A stretch of 64,000 nucleotides of DNA from Pseudazoarcus pumilus (GTDB taxonomy: Bacteria; Pseudomonadota; Gammaproteobacteria; Burkholderiales; Rhodocyclaceae), in NCBI RefSeq assembly GCF_002872475.1, contig NZ_CP025682.1, positions 2,852,001-2,916,000 on the forward strand, in the 5' to 3' direction. The notes beneath the pieces are model-generated. The model was not told where the DNA came from. It ran no database searches and was given only the letters and a program-made list of their open reading frames with translations. This document shows positions 1 to 8,241 of this stretch, in pieces. A program made the position numbers and the translations under genes. How positions within the stretch are numbered: position 1 is the first letter of the stretch; each line of letters starts with the position of its first letter.

Positions 1-21
1 GCGCCCGTGACGTATGGGCGC
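1..21. repeat. Hairpin at window edge
   Basis: Perfect 6-bp inverted repeat GCGCCC/GGGCGC with a 9-nt loop. It could be the end of an upstream transcript, but the upstream gene lies outside the window. The remaining bases up to the first gene show no gene, only a -10-like TAGAAT at 144-149. Confidence 0.35.
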
Positions 22-176
22 AGTTGGGGCCATGGTACTGTGATTTTCCCGCCCGGCCAAGGGAACCGATCACTTTACGTCGGAGTCCCTCCCCGTTCGA
101 CCAGCGCAAACCACGCCCGCAGCGCCGCACCTCGCGCCACGGTTAGAATGGGCCCAACGCAATGCGGAGCCCCTGC

Positions 177-728
177 ATGAACCTGGACGAAATCCGGCGC
201 ATCCGCGACGAGGCCGACTGCCTCGCCGATGCCGCCGCCGTCGAAACCGCCCTGGAACGTCTGGCCCACGAGATCACCACGGCCATCGGCGAGGCCAACC
301 CGATCGTCTTCGTCGTCATGAACGGCGGCGTGATCTTCTCCGGCCAACTCCTGCCGCGCCTGCCGTTCCCGCTCGAGACCAGCTATTTGCACGCCACCCG
401 CTACGGCGACCGCACGCGCGGCGAGCGTCTGCACTGGCGTGCCGAACCGGCCCAGGCAGTGGCCGGGCGCACGGTACTGGTGCTCGACGACATCCTCGAC
501 GAAGGCCACACGCTCGACGCAATCGTGCGTCACCTCGACGAAAACGGCGCAGCCCGGGTATTCACCGCCGTCCTCGTCGACAAGAACCACGACCGCAAGG
601 CCCGCCCCGGCATGCGCGCAAACTTCACTGGCCTGGACGTGGCCGACCGCTTTCTGTTCGGATGCGGTATGGACTACAGGGGCTACTGGCGCAACGCGCC
701 CGGCATCTACGCGGTGCGCGGCCTGTAG
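177..728 (+). CDS. hpt: Hypoxanthine-guanine phosphoribosyltransferase
   Basis: A 183-residue cytoplasmic purine-salvage enzyme that joins hypoxanthine or guanine to PRPP to give the nucleotide. The PRPP-binding loop of type I phosphoribosyltransferases is clear at residues 100-113 (VLVLDDILDEGHTL), and the segment VVMNGGVIFSGQL near residue 47 matches the usual N-terminal PPi loop of HPRTs. The ATG at 177 is chosen over an in-frame ATG at 162 because the family starts close to the first helix; neither has a strong ribosome-binding site. AMP nucleosidase at 23.7 kb is another purine-salvage gene in the window. Substrate preference between hypoxanthine, guanine and xanthine cannot be read from the sequence. 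Confidence 0.88.
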   Translation: MNLDEIRRIRDEADCLADAAAVETALERLAHEITTAIGEANPIVFVVMNGGVIFSGQLLPRLPFPLETSYLHATRYGDRTRGERLHWRAEPAQAVAGRTVLVLDDILDEGHTLDAIVRHLDENGAARVFTAVLVDKNHDRKARPGMRANFTGLDVADRFLFGCGMDYRGYWRNAPGIYAVRGL

Positions 729-773
729 GCTGTGCACCGGCACGCCCGCCACACTTGCACCAGGAGCACTCTC

Positions 774-1112
774 ATGGTCGTCACCTTCAAATCCCGCGCC
801 GCCGCCGACGTCATCATGCTCGGCGACCACGCCCACGCGCTGCTCAGGATCCTCGGCAAGGATGCGGACGCGCGTCAGGGCATCCTCACCGCCGAACAGC
901 TGCCGGACGCCATCGCCGCCCTGCAGGCCGCCATCGAGGCCGATCGCGAACGCGACCGCCAGCGCCAGAACGAGCCCGAGGACGAGAACGAGGACGAACC
1001 GCCGCCGACCGGCATCGGCGCGGCCGTCAGCCTGCACCAGCGCGGCTGGCCGCTGCTCGAGATGCTGCGCCAGTCGCTCGACGCCGATAAGCCGGTCACC
1101 TGGGAAAGCTGA
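774..1112 (+). CDS. DUF1840 family protein
   Basis: A 112-residue soluble protein. Its N-terminus (MVVTFKSRAAADVIMLGDHA) is the hallmark of DUF1840, a small betaproteobacterial family of unknown function. The middle carries a charged, acidic low-complexity stretch rich in Glu, Asp and Arg (about residues 50-76) that is probably disordered, followed by a conserved-looking segment ending near the C-terminus. The ATG at 774 is preceded by AGGAG at a good distance, so the upstream in-frame ATG at 732 is not used here. It lies 45 bp after hpt and 10 bp before the WYL regulator, suggesting one transcript. No function is claimed. Confidence 0.8.
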   Translation: MVVTFKSRAAADVIMLGDHAHALLRILGKDADARQGILTAEQLPDAIAALQAAIEADRERDRQRQNEPEDENEDEPPPTGIGAAVSLHQRGWPLLEMLRQSLDADKPVTWES

Positions 1113-1122
1113 GCGCGCCGGC

Positions 1123-2109
1123 GTGAACCGCACCGAACGCCTCTACCGCATCGACCAGATCATCTCCGAGCGCGGCGTCGTCAACCGGCAAGACCTGCTC
1201 GACGCACTCGAAGTCTCGCTCGCCACGCTCAAGCGCGATCTCGAATACCTGCGCGAGCGCCTCAATGCCCCCATCGTCTGGGACCGCGAGGCCGGCGGCT
1301 ACCGCTTCTCGCGCGGCCAGCAGGTCGGCGCCCAGTACGAGTTGCCCGGCCTGTGGTTCTCCGACCGCGAGATCCACGCCCTGCTCACCATGCAGCACCT
1401 GCTCGCCAACCTCGACCCCGGCGGCATCCTCGCACCCCACGTGCAGCCGCTGATGGCACGCCTCAACGCCCTGCTCGGCACCGCCGACGACGCCGCCGAG
1501 GAAGTACGCCGCCGCGTGCTCATCGTCGGCATCGGCAAGCGCGCGATGAAGCTCGACCACTTCGAACACATCGGCTCCGCCCTGCTGCGCCGCAAGCGGC
1601 TCAACATCCGCTACTACGCCCGCGGCAAGGGCGAAGAGTCCGAGCGCGACATCTCCCCCCAGCGCCTCGTCCACTATCGCGAGAACTGGTACCTCGACGC
1701 CTGGTGTCACCTGCGTAACGACCTGCGCAACTTCGCCGTCGACAGCATCCGCCATGTCGAACTGCTCGAACGCCCCGCGAAGAACGTATCCGCGAAGACC
1801 CTCGACGCCATCCTCGGCCCCGGCTACGGCATCTTCTCCGGCCGCAAACTGCAGACCGCCCGCCTGCGCTTCACCCCCGAACGCGCCCGCTGGGTCGCCA
1901 CCGAACACTGGCACCCCAAACAGCGCGGCCACTTCGACGACGCCGGCCACTACCTCCTCGAATTCCCCTACGCCGACCACCGCGAACTGCTCATGGACAT
2001 CCTCAAGCACGGGCGGCACTGCGAAGTGCTGGGGCCGGAATCGCTCCAGGAGGCGGTCGCAACCGAACTGTCAGCAGCGCTCACGCAGTACCCGACGACA
2101 TCGAGATAA
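1123..2109 (+). CDS. WYL-domain transcriptional regulator
   Basis: A 328-residue regulator of the YafY/WYL class. Residues 1-60 form a DeoR-like winged helix-turn-helix (DALEVSLATLKRDLEYLRE), and the WYL domain sits around residues 140-225 with the signature WYLDAWCHLRNDLR at 189-202. A C-terminal WCX-like region follows. WYL domains bind small ligands or nucleic acids and control stress, DNA-damage or defence genes; the target here is unknown. The start is the GTG at 1123, 10 bp after the DUF1840 stop; the long upstream extension of the open frame overlaps two genes and has no family features. The toxin-antitoxin pair lies 79 bp downstream with its own operator. Confidence 0.85.
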   Translation: MNRTERLYRIDQIISERGVVNRQDLLDALEVSLATLKRDLEYLRERLNAPIVWDREAGGYRFSRGQQVGAQYELPGLWFSDREIHALLTMQHLLANLDPGGILAPHVQPLMARLNALLGTADDAAEEVRRRVLIVGIGKRAMKLDHFEHIGSALLRRKRLNIRYYARGKGEESERDISPQRLVHYRENWYLDAWCHLRNDLRNFAVDSIRHVELLERPAKNVSAKTLDAILGPGYGIFSGRKLQTARLRFTPERARWVATEHWHPKQRGHFDDAGHYLLEFPYADHRELLMDILKHGRHCEVLGPESLQEAVATELSAALTQYPTTSR

Positions 2110-2152
2110 AGCCGTCGCACGATCACGTGAAACATGAGCTGCAATTTGAGTC

Positions 2153-2158
2153 TAATAT
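2153..2158 (+). promoter_or_regulatory. Candidate -10 of the toxin-antitoxin operon
   Basis: TAATAT lies 31 bp before the antitoxin ATG and overlaps the left arm of the operator-like repeat. No good -35 is visible at the usual distance. The overlap would let the repressor block RNA polymerase. Confidence 0.35.
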
Positions 2159-2179
2159 GACCACTCAAGATGGTCATAT
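2155..2179. promoter_or_regulatory. Operator-like perfect inverted repeat
   Basis: ATATGACCA (2155-2163) and TGGTCATAT (2171-2179) form a perfect 9-bp inverted repeat with a 7-bp centre, ending 9 bp before the antitoxin start. Phd/YefM antitoxins repress their own operon by binding such palindromes, so this is the likely autoregulatory site. Confidence 0.7.
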
Positions 2180-2188
2180 GGAATCGCC

Positions 2189-2470
2189 ATGAACATCAAT
2201 GCAGCCGAGTTCAAGGCCAAGTGCCTGAAACTCATCGATGAAGTCGCCACGACACACCAGCCGCTGGTCATCACCAAGCGCGGCAAGCCGGTCGCTCAGG
2301 TCGTCCCCGCCAATGCGGAAACGCCACCCCCCGCACTGTTCGGATACATGCAGGGCACCGGGCAGATCGTCGGCGACCTGATCGACATGCCCAAGGACAA
2401 CTGGTCGGCCGAAGCCGGCGACGAAGACGATCTTTACGCGCCCGCCCCCGAGCGCGTCGACGCCCCGTGA
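2189..2470 (+). CDS. Type II antitoxin, Phd/YefM family
   Basis: A 93-residue antitoxin. The N-terminal half has the Phd/YefM DNA-binding fold with the typical run ITKRGKPVAQVVPA at about residues 30-43. The C-terminal half is acidic and proline-rich and should be the flexible segment that wraps and neutralises the toxin. Its last four bases overlap the toxin start, the classic arrangement for co-translation. A perfect 9-bp inverted repeat just upstream is the expected autorepression site. The pair follows the WYL regulator and precedes a 265-bp spacer, so it may be a horizontally acquired cassette, although its base composition does not stand out except for the AT-rich operator. Confidence 0.85.
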   Translation: MNINAAEFKAKCLKLIDEVATTHQPLVITKRGKPVAQVVPANAETPPPALFGYMQGTGQIVGDLIDMPKDNWSAEAGDEDDLYAPAPERVDAP

Positions 2471-2898
2471 GCCCCCAGAACGTGCCGCTGCTGCTCGACA
2501 CGCACGTATGGGTCTGGCTGGCCCTCGGCACACCCGGCCAGTTCTCTCCCGCCCTCCGCGAGCGACTGGAAGCCGCCGACCACACCCGGCCCTTGCATGT
2601 ATCGATCATCTCGGCGTGGGAGGTGGCCATGCTGGCGGCAAAGGGTCGCCTGAACCTCGCCATGCCCACCAAGATCTGGCTGGAGCGCGCGCGCTCGCAC
2701 CCGGCCCTGCGTCCGCTCCCCCTCGACGATCTGGCCGTCGTCACCGACAGCAACGAACTGCCCGGCGAATTCCACGCCGACCCCGCCGACCGCCTGCTGG
2801 TCGCAACCGCCCGTATCGGTGGCTACACCCTGGTCACGCGCGATCACGGAATCCTGGAGTACGGCAAGGCAGGGCACGTGAATGTGCTGACTGCCTGA
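2467..2898 (+). CDS. PIN-domain toxin, VapC-like
   Basis: A 143-residue type II toxin with a PIN ribonuclease domain. The metal-binding acidic residues expected for PIN nucleases are present: Asp11 in LLLDTHVWVW, Glu52 in SAWEVAML, Asp105/Asp108 in HADPADRLLVATA and Asp125 in VTRDHGI. The family cleaves RNA (often initiator tRNA or rRNA) to halt translation when the antitoxin is degraded. The start is a GTG overlapping the antitoxin stop by 4 nt. All catalytic positions are intact, so the toxin looks active. The particular RNA target cannot be predicted from the sequence. Confidence 0.87.
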   Translation: MSPQNVPLLLDTHVWVWLALGTPGQFSPALRERLEAADHTRPLHVSIISAWEVAMLAAKGRLNLAMPTKIWLERARSHPALRPLPLDDLAVVTDSNELPGEFHADPADRLLVATARIGGYTLVTRDHGILEYGKAGHVNVLTA

Positions 2899-3163
2899 CG
2901 CGCGCCCTCAGTGCCACGTACTCACAAAACCTAGATTGACCATCCGAGTACCCCGTAGCGCGTCAATGCCTCGCCGACCGGCGGTAGATTGAGAGCATCC
3001 ACGGCTCCGGGCGAATTGCGCGACGCGGCACACGCGCCATACTGCGCCGCACGCCCGATTCCCGTATGGTTATGCCAAGTACAACCCGAACTGATCGCCG
3101 CCATGATCGCCTGAGGGTGTCGGCAGCCGGCGCGGGGCGATCTGACCGACCGGGAGCCGAGCC

Positions 3164-4552
3164 ATGTCTTTTCTCGATTCCATCGATGCTGCGCTGGCGG
3201 CCTTCGCCGGCTTCATGTGGGGTACGCCGCTGCTGGTGCTGCTGGTGGGCGGTGGCCTGTATCTGCTGATCTACTCGCGCGCACGGCCGTACCGGCACCT
3301 GGGGCACAGCATCGATCTGCTGCGCGGGCGCTACGACGACCCGGACGATCCGGGACAGGTACCGCACCGGCAGGCGTTGTCGACGGCGCTGTCGGGCACG
3401 CTGGGGCTGGGCAATGTGGCGGGGGTGGCGATTGCGATCAGCACCGGCGGGCCCGGGGCGATCTTCTGGATGTGGATCACGGCACTGGTGGGCGTGGCGA
3501 CCAAGTTCTACACGGCCACGCTGTCGGTGATGTTTCGCGGCCGGGATTCGGCCGGCGAGCTGCAGGGCGGGCCGATGTATGTGATCCGCGAGGGGTTGGG
3601 CCGCAAGTGGATGCCGCTGGCTGTGCTGTTCGCGATCGCCGGTCTGTGCGGGCTGTTGCCGGTGTTCCAGGCCAATCAGGCGGTGCAGTTGCTGCGCGAA
3701 TCCTTCGCGGTGCCGCTGGGCTGGGTGGGCAGCAGCGACTCGCTGCTCTTCGACGGTGCGATGGGCATCGCGCTGGCACTGGCCACTGGAGCGGTGATCG
3801 CCGGGCGCATCCAGCGCATCGGGCGTTTCACGCTGGGCATCGTCACCGCGATGGTGCTGTTCTATCTAAGCCTGACCCTGATCGTGATCGTCGCCCACTG
3901 GCAGGAGGTGCCGGCGGCCTTCGCGCTGATCTTCCGCGATGCGTTCAGCGGCGAGGCGGTGGCCGGCGGCGCGCTGGGCGGCATGATCGCCATCGGCATC
4001 AGCCGCGGGGCCTTCTCCAACGAGGCGGGCATCGGCACCGAGTCGCTGGCCCACGGCGCGGCGAAAACGCGTGAGCCGGTGCGCGAAGGCGTGGTGGCGA
4101 TGCTCGGGCCCATCATCGACACGCTGGTGGTGTGCACGTGCACGGCGCTGGTGATTTTACTGACCGGCGCGTGGCACGAGGCCGAGGGCATCGAGGGGGT
4201 GACGCTCACGGCCAACGCGTTCTCGGAGGTGTTCGGGCACGCCGGGCCGCTGCTGTTGCTGCTGATGGTGCTGCCACTGGCCTTCAGCACCATCGTCACC
4301 TTCTGGTACTACGGCGCCAAATGCTTCGTGTTCCTGTTCGGGGCACGCTGGCAATGGATCTTCACCATGGTCTACGTGGCGCAGATCGTCATCGGCGCGG
4401 TGGCCGCGCTGGGGCCGATCAACAACCTGGTGATCGGCATGTACGCGGTGATGGCGGTGCCGACGATGATCTCCACGCTGCTGCTGGCCGGCCACGTCAA
4501 CCGCGCGGCCCACACCTACTTCACGACGCCGCAGCGCCGCACCGATGTGTGA
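3164..4552 (+). CDS. AGCS-family sodium:amino-acid symporter
   Basis: A 462-residue inner-membrane carrier of the alanine/glycine:cation symporter family, importing a small neutral amino acid with sodium. It shows about ten to eleven hydrophobic spans and the family motifs GLGNVAGVAIAISTGGPGA near residue 85, the PMYVIREGLG segment near residue 140 and ISRGAFSNEAGIGTESLAHG near residue 285, which lines the substrate site. GGGAGCCGAGCC precedes the ATG. A second AGCS symporter lies at 61.1 kb; the two differ clearly, so they are not a recent duplication. The 265 bp upstream (2899-3163) contain no gene that can be supported and no recognisable glycine riboswitch. Alanine or glycine is likely but unproven. 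Confidence 0.88.
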   Translation: MSFLDSIDAALAAFAGFMWGTPLLVLLVGGGLYLLIYSRARPYRHLGHSIDLLRGRYDDPDDPGQVPHRQALSTALSGTLGLGNVAGVAIAISTGGPGAIFWMWITALVGVATKFYTATLSVMFRGRDSAGELQGGPMYVIREGLGRKWMPLAVLFAIAGLCGLLPVFQANQAVQLLRESFAVPLGWVGSSDSLLFDGAMGIALALATGAVIAGRIQRIGRFTLGIVTAMVLFYLSLTLIVIVAHWQEVPAAFALIFRDAFSGEAVAGGALGGMIAIGISRGAFSNEAGIGTESLAHGAAKTREPVREGVVAMLGPIIDTLVVCTCTALVILLTGAWHEAEGIEGVTLTANAFSEVFGHAGPLLLLLMVLPLAFSTIVTFWYYGAKCFVFLFGARWQWIFTMVYVAQIVIGAVAALGPINNLVIGMYAVMAVPTMISTLLLAGHVNRAAHTYFTTPQRRTDV

Positions 4553-4564
4553 AGCAGCGCTTCC

Positions 4565-4867
4565 TCAGCGGCTGGCGTTCATCTCGATTACATCGGCGCG
4601 CAGCACCGAGGTCTCGACCAGCAGGTCGGCGATGAGGGGGCGGCTCGCGAGGTAGTGTTCGGTCTTCTTGTGAGTCTCCAGCGCGGCGGGACTGGTGTAG
4701 ATCTCGTACAGGTAGAAGGTGTTGGGCTCTTCCTGCGCTTCGAGCACGTCGAAGGTCAGGCAGTCGGGCTCGTTGGCGACGGACGCCTTGGCGTTGGGCA
4801 GCATGGCTGCCAGATAGGCGTCGCGCGCGCCTTCCTTGACGACGTTCTTGACCAGAATGCAGTACAT
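4565..4867 (-). CDS. ABM-domain monooxygenase-like protein
   Basis: A 100-residue protein of the antibiotic-biosynthesis-monooxygenase fold, a dimeric ferredoxin-like barrel. The family pattern is visible in YCILVKNVVKEG at the N-terminus, the central segment NEPDCLTFDVLEAQEEPNTF and the EIYTSPAALETHKKTEHY helix, which matches YgiN-type quinol monooxygenases and stress enzymes acting on reactive quinones or aldehydes. The start at 4867 is backed by GAGGAG just upstream; a longer open frame to 5014 overlaps the next gene. It converges with the AGCS gene (12-bp gap) and diverges from the VOC gene, so the 88 bp between 4868 and 4955 must hold two promoters. The substrate is unknown. Confidence 0.78.
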   Translation of the reverse strand: MYCILVKNVVKEGARDAYLAAMLPNAKASVANEPDCLTFDVLEAQEEPNTFYLYEIYTSPAALETHKKTEHYLASRPLIADLLVETSVLRADVIEMNASR

Positions 4868-4955
4868 GGGTGGGCTCCTCGGAATTGGCATCGGCGTTGG
4901 CGGCTGGCACCATAGCAGACTGCCTGCAAGCGAAGCAAAAATGGAGAAGATCAAG

Positions 4956-5375
4956 ATGGCAAACCGCCCCGCCCCGTTCAACGGCCTGCGCCACCTCGCG
5001 CTGGTCGTGCCCAACCTCGAGGAATGCGAGCGTTTCTACGTGGACATCATCGGCATGCAGATCCTGCGCCGCGCCAGTGCCGACCTGGTGTATCTGACGC
5101 TGGGCAACGACAACCTGTCGCTGGGCCGCAACCGCGAAGGCGAGCGCAGCGGCGTGCAGTATCTGGACCACTTCGGCTTTATCGTCGACACCGTCGACCA
5201 GCTGCACGAGTGGTTCGACTTCATGAAGGCCAAGGGCGTCAACGTCCTCGACGAACCGCACGACCACGGTGACGGCGCGCGCAGCTTTCACGTCACCGAC
5301 CCGGCCGGCAACGTGATCCAGCCGATCTATCACCCGGCGATTTCGGGTCAGCGCTTCTCCGCTCCGGGTCAGTGA
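4956..5375 (+). CDS. VOC-family protein (glyoxalase/dioxygenase fold)
   Basis: A 139-residue vicinal-oxygen-chelate protein. The paired beta-alpha-beta modules are visible: FNGLRHLALVVPNLEECERF at the start, DHFGFIVDTVDQLHEWFDF in the middle, and a C-terminal DPAGNVIQPIYHP. Metal-ligand His residues are present in LRHLAL and DHFGF, and a third could come from the C-terminal strand. Members include glyoxalase I, extradiol dioxygenases and fosfomycin-resistance enzymes; the sequence does not decide between them. Two starts are possible, 4941 and 4956; the latter is preferred because GGAGAAG lies at a workable distance. It diverges from the ABM gene and ends 10 bp before the convergent EAL gene. 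Confidence 0.8.
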   Translation: MANRPAPFNGLRHLALVVPNLEECERFYVDIIGMQILRRASADLVYLTLGNDNLSLGRNREGERSGVQYLDHFGFIVDTVDQLHEWFDFMKAKGVNVLDEPHDHGDGARSFHVTDPAGNVIQPIYHPAISGQRFSAPGQ

Positions 5376-5385
5376 CGCGAACGGG

Positions 5386-6159
5386 TCAGAGCGCGAAACG
5401 CTCGGCCGGCACCTCGGCCAGCGCACGGAAAGCCGGACGGGCGAAGTAATAGCCCTGGAACAGCTCGATGCCCAGCGCGCGCAGCGCGGCGTATTCCTCA
5501 CGCGTCTCCACGCCTTCGGCGATGACGCGAATGCCCAGGTCGTTGCACACGGTGAGGATGCCGCGGCAGATCGCCGTGCGCGTGCGGTCGGTGTCGATGC
5601 CGCGGATCAGGCCCATGTCGAGCTTGACGATGTCGGTCTGGAAGTCGGCCAGCAGACCCAGCCCGGCGTAGCCGGCACCGAAGTCGTCGATGGCGGTACA
5701 GAAGCCGCGTTTCTTGTAATGCTCGACGATGCCGCGCAGATGGACATGGTCCTCGACGCGCTCGCCCTCGGTCACCTCGAAGATGATGCGATCGATCGGG
5801 AAGCCGGACTCCTGTGCAGCGGCCAGTGTGGTGCGGATGCACAGTTCCGGCTTGTAGACCGCGTTGGGCATGAAGTTGATGCTGAGCATCGTCGTCATGC
5901 CCAACTCCGCGGCCAGGCTGATGGCCTTGACGCGGCAGGTCTGGTCAAAGCGGTAACGGTTGGAATCATTGACGTGGGCGAAGACCGCGCCTGCGCCCTC
6001 GCCATCGAGGCCCCGCACCAGCGCCTCGTGGGCGAAGATCTCGCCGCTGGAGGCATCGACGATGGGTTGGAAGGCCATCGTGAAGTCGAAGTCGAGACCG
6101 GCGCCGTCGCGACACTCGGAGCAGTTCAGATTGCGGAAATCGCTGGGGGGATTTCTCAT
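5386..6159 (-). CDS. EAL-domain c-di-GMP phosphodiesterase
   Basis: A 257-residue stand-alone EAL protein with no membrane span, expected to hydrolyse cyclic di-GMP to pGpG in the cytoplasm. Catalytic motifs are intact: EALVRG at residues 45-50, NFMPN at 95-99, EVTE at 128-131, DDFGAGYAGL at 158-167 and KLDM at 179-182, followed by a C-terminal EGVET motif. The short N-terminal extension carries CSEC (13-16) and further charged residues but no known sensor domain, so input may come from partners or redox state. With the diguanylate cyclase at 15.0 kb and the PilZ protein at 33.8 kb it belongs to a c-di-GMP network in this stretch of chromosome. Confidence 0.9.
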   Translation of the reverse strand: MRNPPSDFRNLNCSECRDGAGLDFDFTMAFQPIVDASSGEIFAHEALVRGLDGEGAGAVFAHVNDSNRYRFDQTCRVKAISLAAELGMTTMLSINFMPNAVYKPELCIRTTLAAAQESGFPIDRIIFEVTEGERVEDHVHLRGIVEHYKKRGFCTAIDDFGAGYAGLGLLADFQTDIVKLDMGLIRGIDTDRTRTAICRGILTVCNDLGIRVIAEGVETREEYAALRALGIELFQGYYFARPAFRALAEVPAERFAL

Positions 6160-6206
6160 TCGCAGTTCCTGTCCGGCGCCAGCACGCCGGTCGTCGGTTG
6201 ATACGG

Positions 6207-6226
6207 GGAACCATTAGAGCGGTTCC
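6207..6226. repeat. Small inverted repeat
   Basis: GGAACC and GGTTCC form a perfect 6-bp inverted repeat with an 8-nt centre, in the 139-bp gap between the divergent EAL gene and the 64-residue protein gene. It could be an operator for either; nothing identifies the binding protein. Confidence 0.3.
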
Positions 6227-6298
6227 GGTCCGATACGACAAGCCCCCGCGAATCCGTACTCGGGGCATTCAGGCAACACCCGCAAGGAGGCGGACGCC

Positions 6299-6493
6299 AT
6301 GGAAAGCAAGCGCAAGAAGGGCAGATTCCGCATCATCTGCGACGAGATCAAGCTCCAGCAGACGCCGCACTGGGACATGGACTGCATGACCCGCGAGCAG
6401 CTCGACGAGGTCTTCGGCGTCGCCGACGACAAGGCGCCCGCAGACCGGCAACGCAAGGGCGGTCAGGACGACACGGATGGCGACGGCGACTGA
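6299..6493 (+). CDS. Small hypothetical protein, 64 residues
   Basis: A 64-residue protein of unknown family. Its start is well supported by AAGGAGG nine bases before the ATG. The N-terminus is strongly basic (ESKRKKGRF), the middle carries CDEIKLQQTPHWDMDCMT with two cysteines, and the C-terminus is acidic and ends in a run of Asp and Gly. No signal peptide or membrane span is present. The stop lies 17 bp inside the chosen amidase frame, so translation may be coupled. The strong ribosome-binding site and the non-random Trp/Cys/Met content make a real gene more likely than chance. Confidence 0.6.
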   Translation: MESKRKKGRFRIICDEIKLQQTPHWDMDCMTREQLDEVFGVADDKAPADRQRKGGQDDTDGDGD

Positions 6494-7214
6494 GTCCGTG
6501 CGCACCGCGCTTGCCTGCGCAATCGCACTATGCGCGGCCGGCGCCACGGCCGCGCCGCCGCTGGTGGCGGTGGACATCGGCCATACGCTCGACGCGCCGG
6601 GCGCGATCTCGGCGCGCGGGCGCCCCGAACTGGAATTCAACCACGACCTGGCCCGCGCACTGGTCAAGGCGCTCGAGGCGCGCGGCATCGACACCGTACT
6701 GGTCAATGCCGACGGGCGCATCGAATCGCTCGCGGCGCGTCCGGCCAACGTGCCGCACGCGGACTTTTTCATCTCCATCCACCACGACTCGACCGGCGCG
6801 CACGAGCTGACCGAGTGGGAATGGATGGGCACTTCCCAGACCTTCAACGACCGCTGGTCCGGGCATTCGCTGTTCGTCTCGCGTCGCAATCCGGACCTGG
6901 CACTGAGCACGCTGTGCGGGCGCAGCATCGGCGCGCGCCTGCAGCGCGCGGGCTTTGTCCCGACGCACAAGAATGGCCGCAAGCGCGGCTATGTGGACTT
7001 CGAACATGCGCTGCACCACTTCGACAACCTGATCGTGCTCTATCGTGCGGAGCAGGCCGCGCTGCTGTTCGAGGCCGGTGTGATCAAGCATCGCGACGAG
7101 GAACTGCTGCTGCGCGATGCGCGTTACCAGGCGCGCATGGCCGACGAGATCGCCACCGGGCTGGCCGCGTGCCTGAGCACGCGAAGCGACGACATCACTC
7201 GCGACGCGCGCTGA
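6477..7214 (+). CDS. Exported N-acetylmuramoyl-L-alanine amidase
   Basis: A 245-residue peptidoglycan amidase of the Amidase_3 type, cutting the bond between N-acetylmuramic acid and L-alanine. A signal peptide covers about residues 8-26 ([17 protein letters not shown]). Zinc ligands fit His36 in VAVDIGHT, Glu53 in ELEFNHDLA and His102 in FISIHHDS. It lacks the AMIN targeting domain of AmiC, so it is a short single-domain form. The ATG at 6477 overlaps the previous gene by 17 bp; an in-frame GTG at 6498 would give an even more typical signal peptide and is a realistic alternative. The 3' end overlaps convergent murB by 20 bp. Confidence 0.83.
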   Translation: MATATESVRTALACAIALCAAGATAAPPLVAVDIGHTLDAPGAISARGRPELEFNHDLARALVKALEARGIDTVLVNADGRIESLAARPANVPHADFFISIHHDSTGAHELTEWEWMGTSQTFNDRWSGHSLFVSRRNPDLALSTLCGRSIGARLQRAGFVPTHKNGRKRGYVDFEHALHHFDNLIVLYRAEQAALLFEAGVIKHRDEELLLRDARYQARMADEIATGLAACLSTRSDDITRDAR

Positions 7215-8241
7215 CGAAGACCGGCTCGGGTTCCAGCTCGACGCCGAATCGCGCGGCGACATCGGCGCGGATCGCCTCGGCCGCGCGACGCACGTCGGCA
7301 CCGTTCGCGCCACCACGATTGACCAGCACCAGCGCCTGTCGCTCGAAACAGCCCACCGGCCCGAGGTCGCGCCCCTTCCAGCCGCACTGGTCGATCAACC
7401 AGCCGGCGGCGATCTTGGCCCCGCCACCGGGCTGCGAATAGTGGGGCAATCCGGGGTGGGCCGCCTGCAATCGCGCGAGCGTCGCGTCGTCGACCCGCGG
7501 GTTCTTGAAGAAGCTGCCGGCGTTGCCGAGCACGGCCGGATCGGGCAGCTTGCGACGACGGATCGCCACCACCGCGTCGGAGACATCGAGGGGTGTGGGA
7601 ACGCCGATGTCACGCGCGGCCAGTTCCGCCGCGACATCGGCATAGTGCGTCACCGGCCGCCAGCGCCTGGGTAGCCGGAAGGTCACGGAGGCAATCAGCC
7701 AGCGCCCGGCCTCGCCGCGTTTGAACACGCTGTCGCGATAGCCGAAGCCGCAGTCGGCCGCGTCGAAACGCCGCGCCCTGCCGTCGGCCAGCGACACCGC
7801 CTCGAGATGATCGAAGCGCGCCTCCAGTTCCAGCCCGTAGGCGCCGATGTTCTGGATCGGTGCCGCGCCCACGGTGCCGGGAATCAGCGACAGGTTTTCC
7901 AGACCGCCCCAGCCCTGCGCCAGCGTCCAGCGCACGAAGTCGTGCCAGTTCTCGCCGCCGCCGGCGCGCACATAGCGGAAGTCCTCGTCCTCGCCTGCGA
8001 GTTCGCGCCCGCGGATCGCGACTTGCAGCACCCAGCCGGGAAAGTCGCCGTCGACGACGATGTTGCTGCCGCCGCCGAGCACCAGACTGGGCGCATCGCC
8101 CCAGTCTGGCCGGGCGAGCAGCGCAGCGAGCTGTTCGGAATGTTCGATGACGGCCAGATGCGCGGCGCGCCCCGGCAGGCCGAAGGTATTGAGCGCGGCC
8201 AGATCGGCCCCGTCGATGACGTGCGGCGTCTCAGTCGGCAT
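7195..8241 (-). CDS. murB: UDP-N-acetylenolpyruvoylglucosamine reductase
   Basis: A 348-residue cytoplasmic flavoenzyme making UDP-N-acetylmuramate with NADPH, the second committed step of peptidoglycan synthesis. Visible family marks are the FAD-binding segment [11 protein letters not shown] near residue 55, the loop [17 protein letters not shown] near residue 120, GYRDSVFKR (catalytic region) and NAGSFFKNP near residue 245. Length and motifs fit the type I form found in E. coli. The start at 8241 gives the usual N-terminus; its first 11 bases overlap the end of the PACE gene, so the two are probably co-transcribed. The 3' end overlaps the convergent amidase gene, which acts on the same polymer. 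Confidence 0.95.
   Translation of the reverse strand: MPTETPHVIDGADLAALNTFGLPGRAAHLAVIEHSEQLAALLARPDWGDAPSLVLGGGSNIVVDGDFPGWVLQVAIRGRELAGEDEDFRYVRAGGGENWHDFVRWTLAQGWGGLENLSLIPGTVGAAPIQNIGAYGLELEARFDHLEAVSLADGRARRFDAADCGFGYRDSVFKRGEAGRWLIASVTFRLPRRWRPVTHYADVAAELAARDIGVPTPLDVSDAVVAIRRRKLPDPAVLGNAGSFFKNPRVDDATLARLQAAHPGLPHYSQPGGGAKIAAGWLIDQCGWKGRDLGPVGCFERQALVLVNRGGANGADVRRAAEAIRADVAARFGVELEPEPVFVSARRE

Noticed and set aside
75-1133. Minus-strand frame of 352 residues at the left edge
   Set aside because: It lies antisense to hpt and the DUF1840 gene, both of which have family motifs, and its composition is typical of a shadow.
2899-3163. Glycine riboswitch ahead of the first AGCS symporter
   Set aside because: The conserved core sequences of the tandem glycine aptamer could not be found in this spacer or in 60892-61100.
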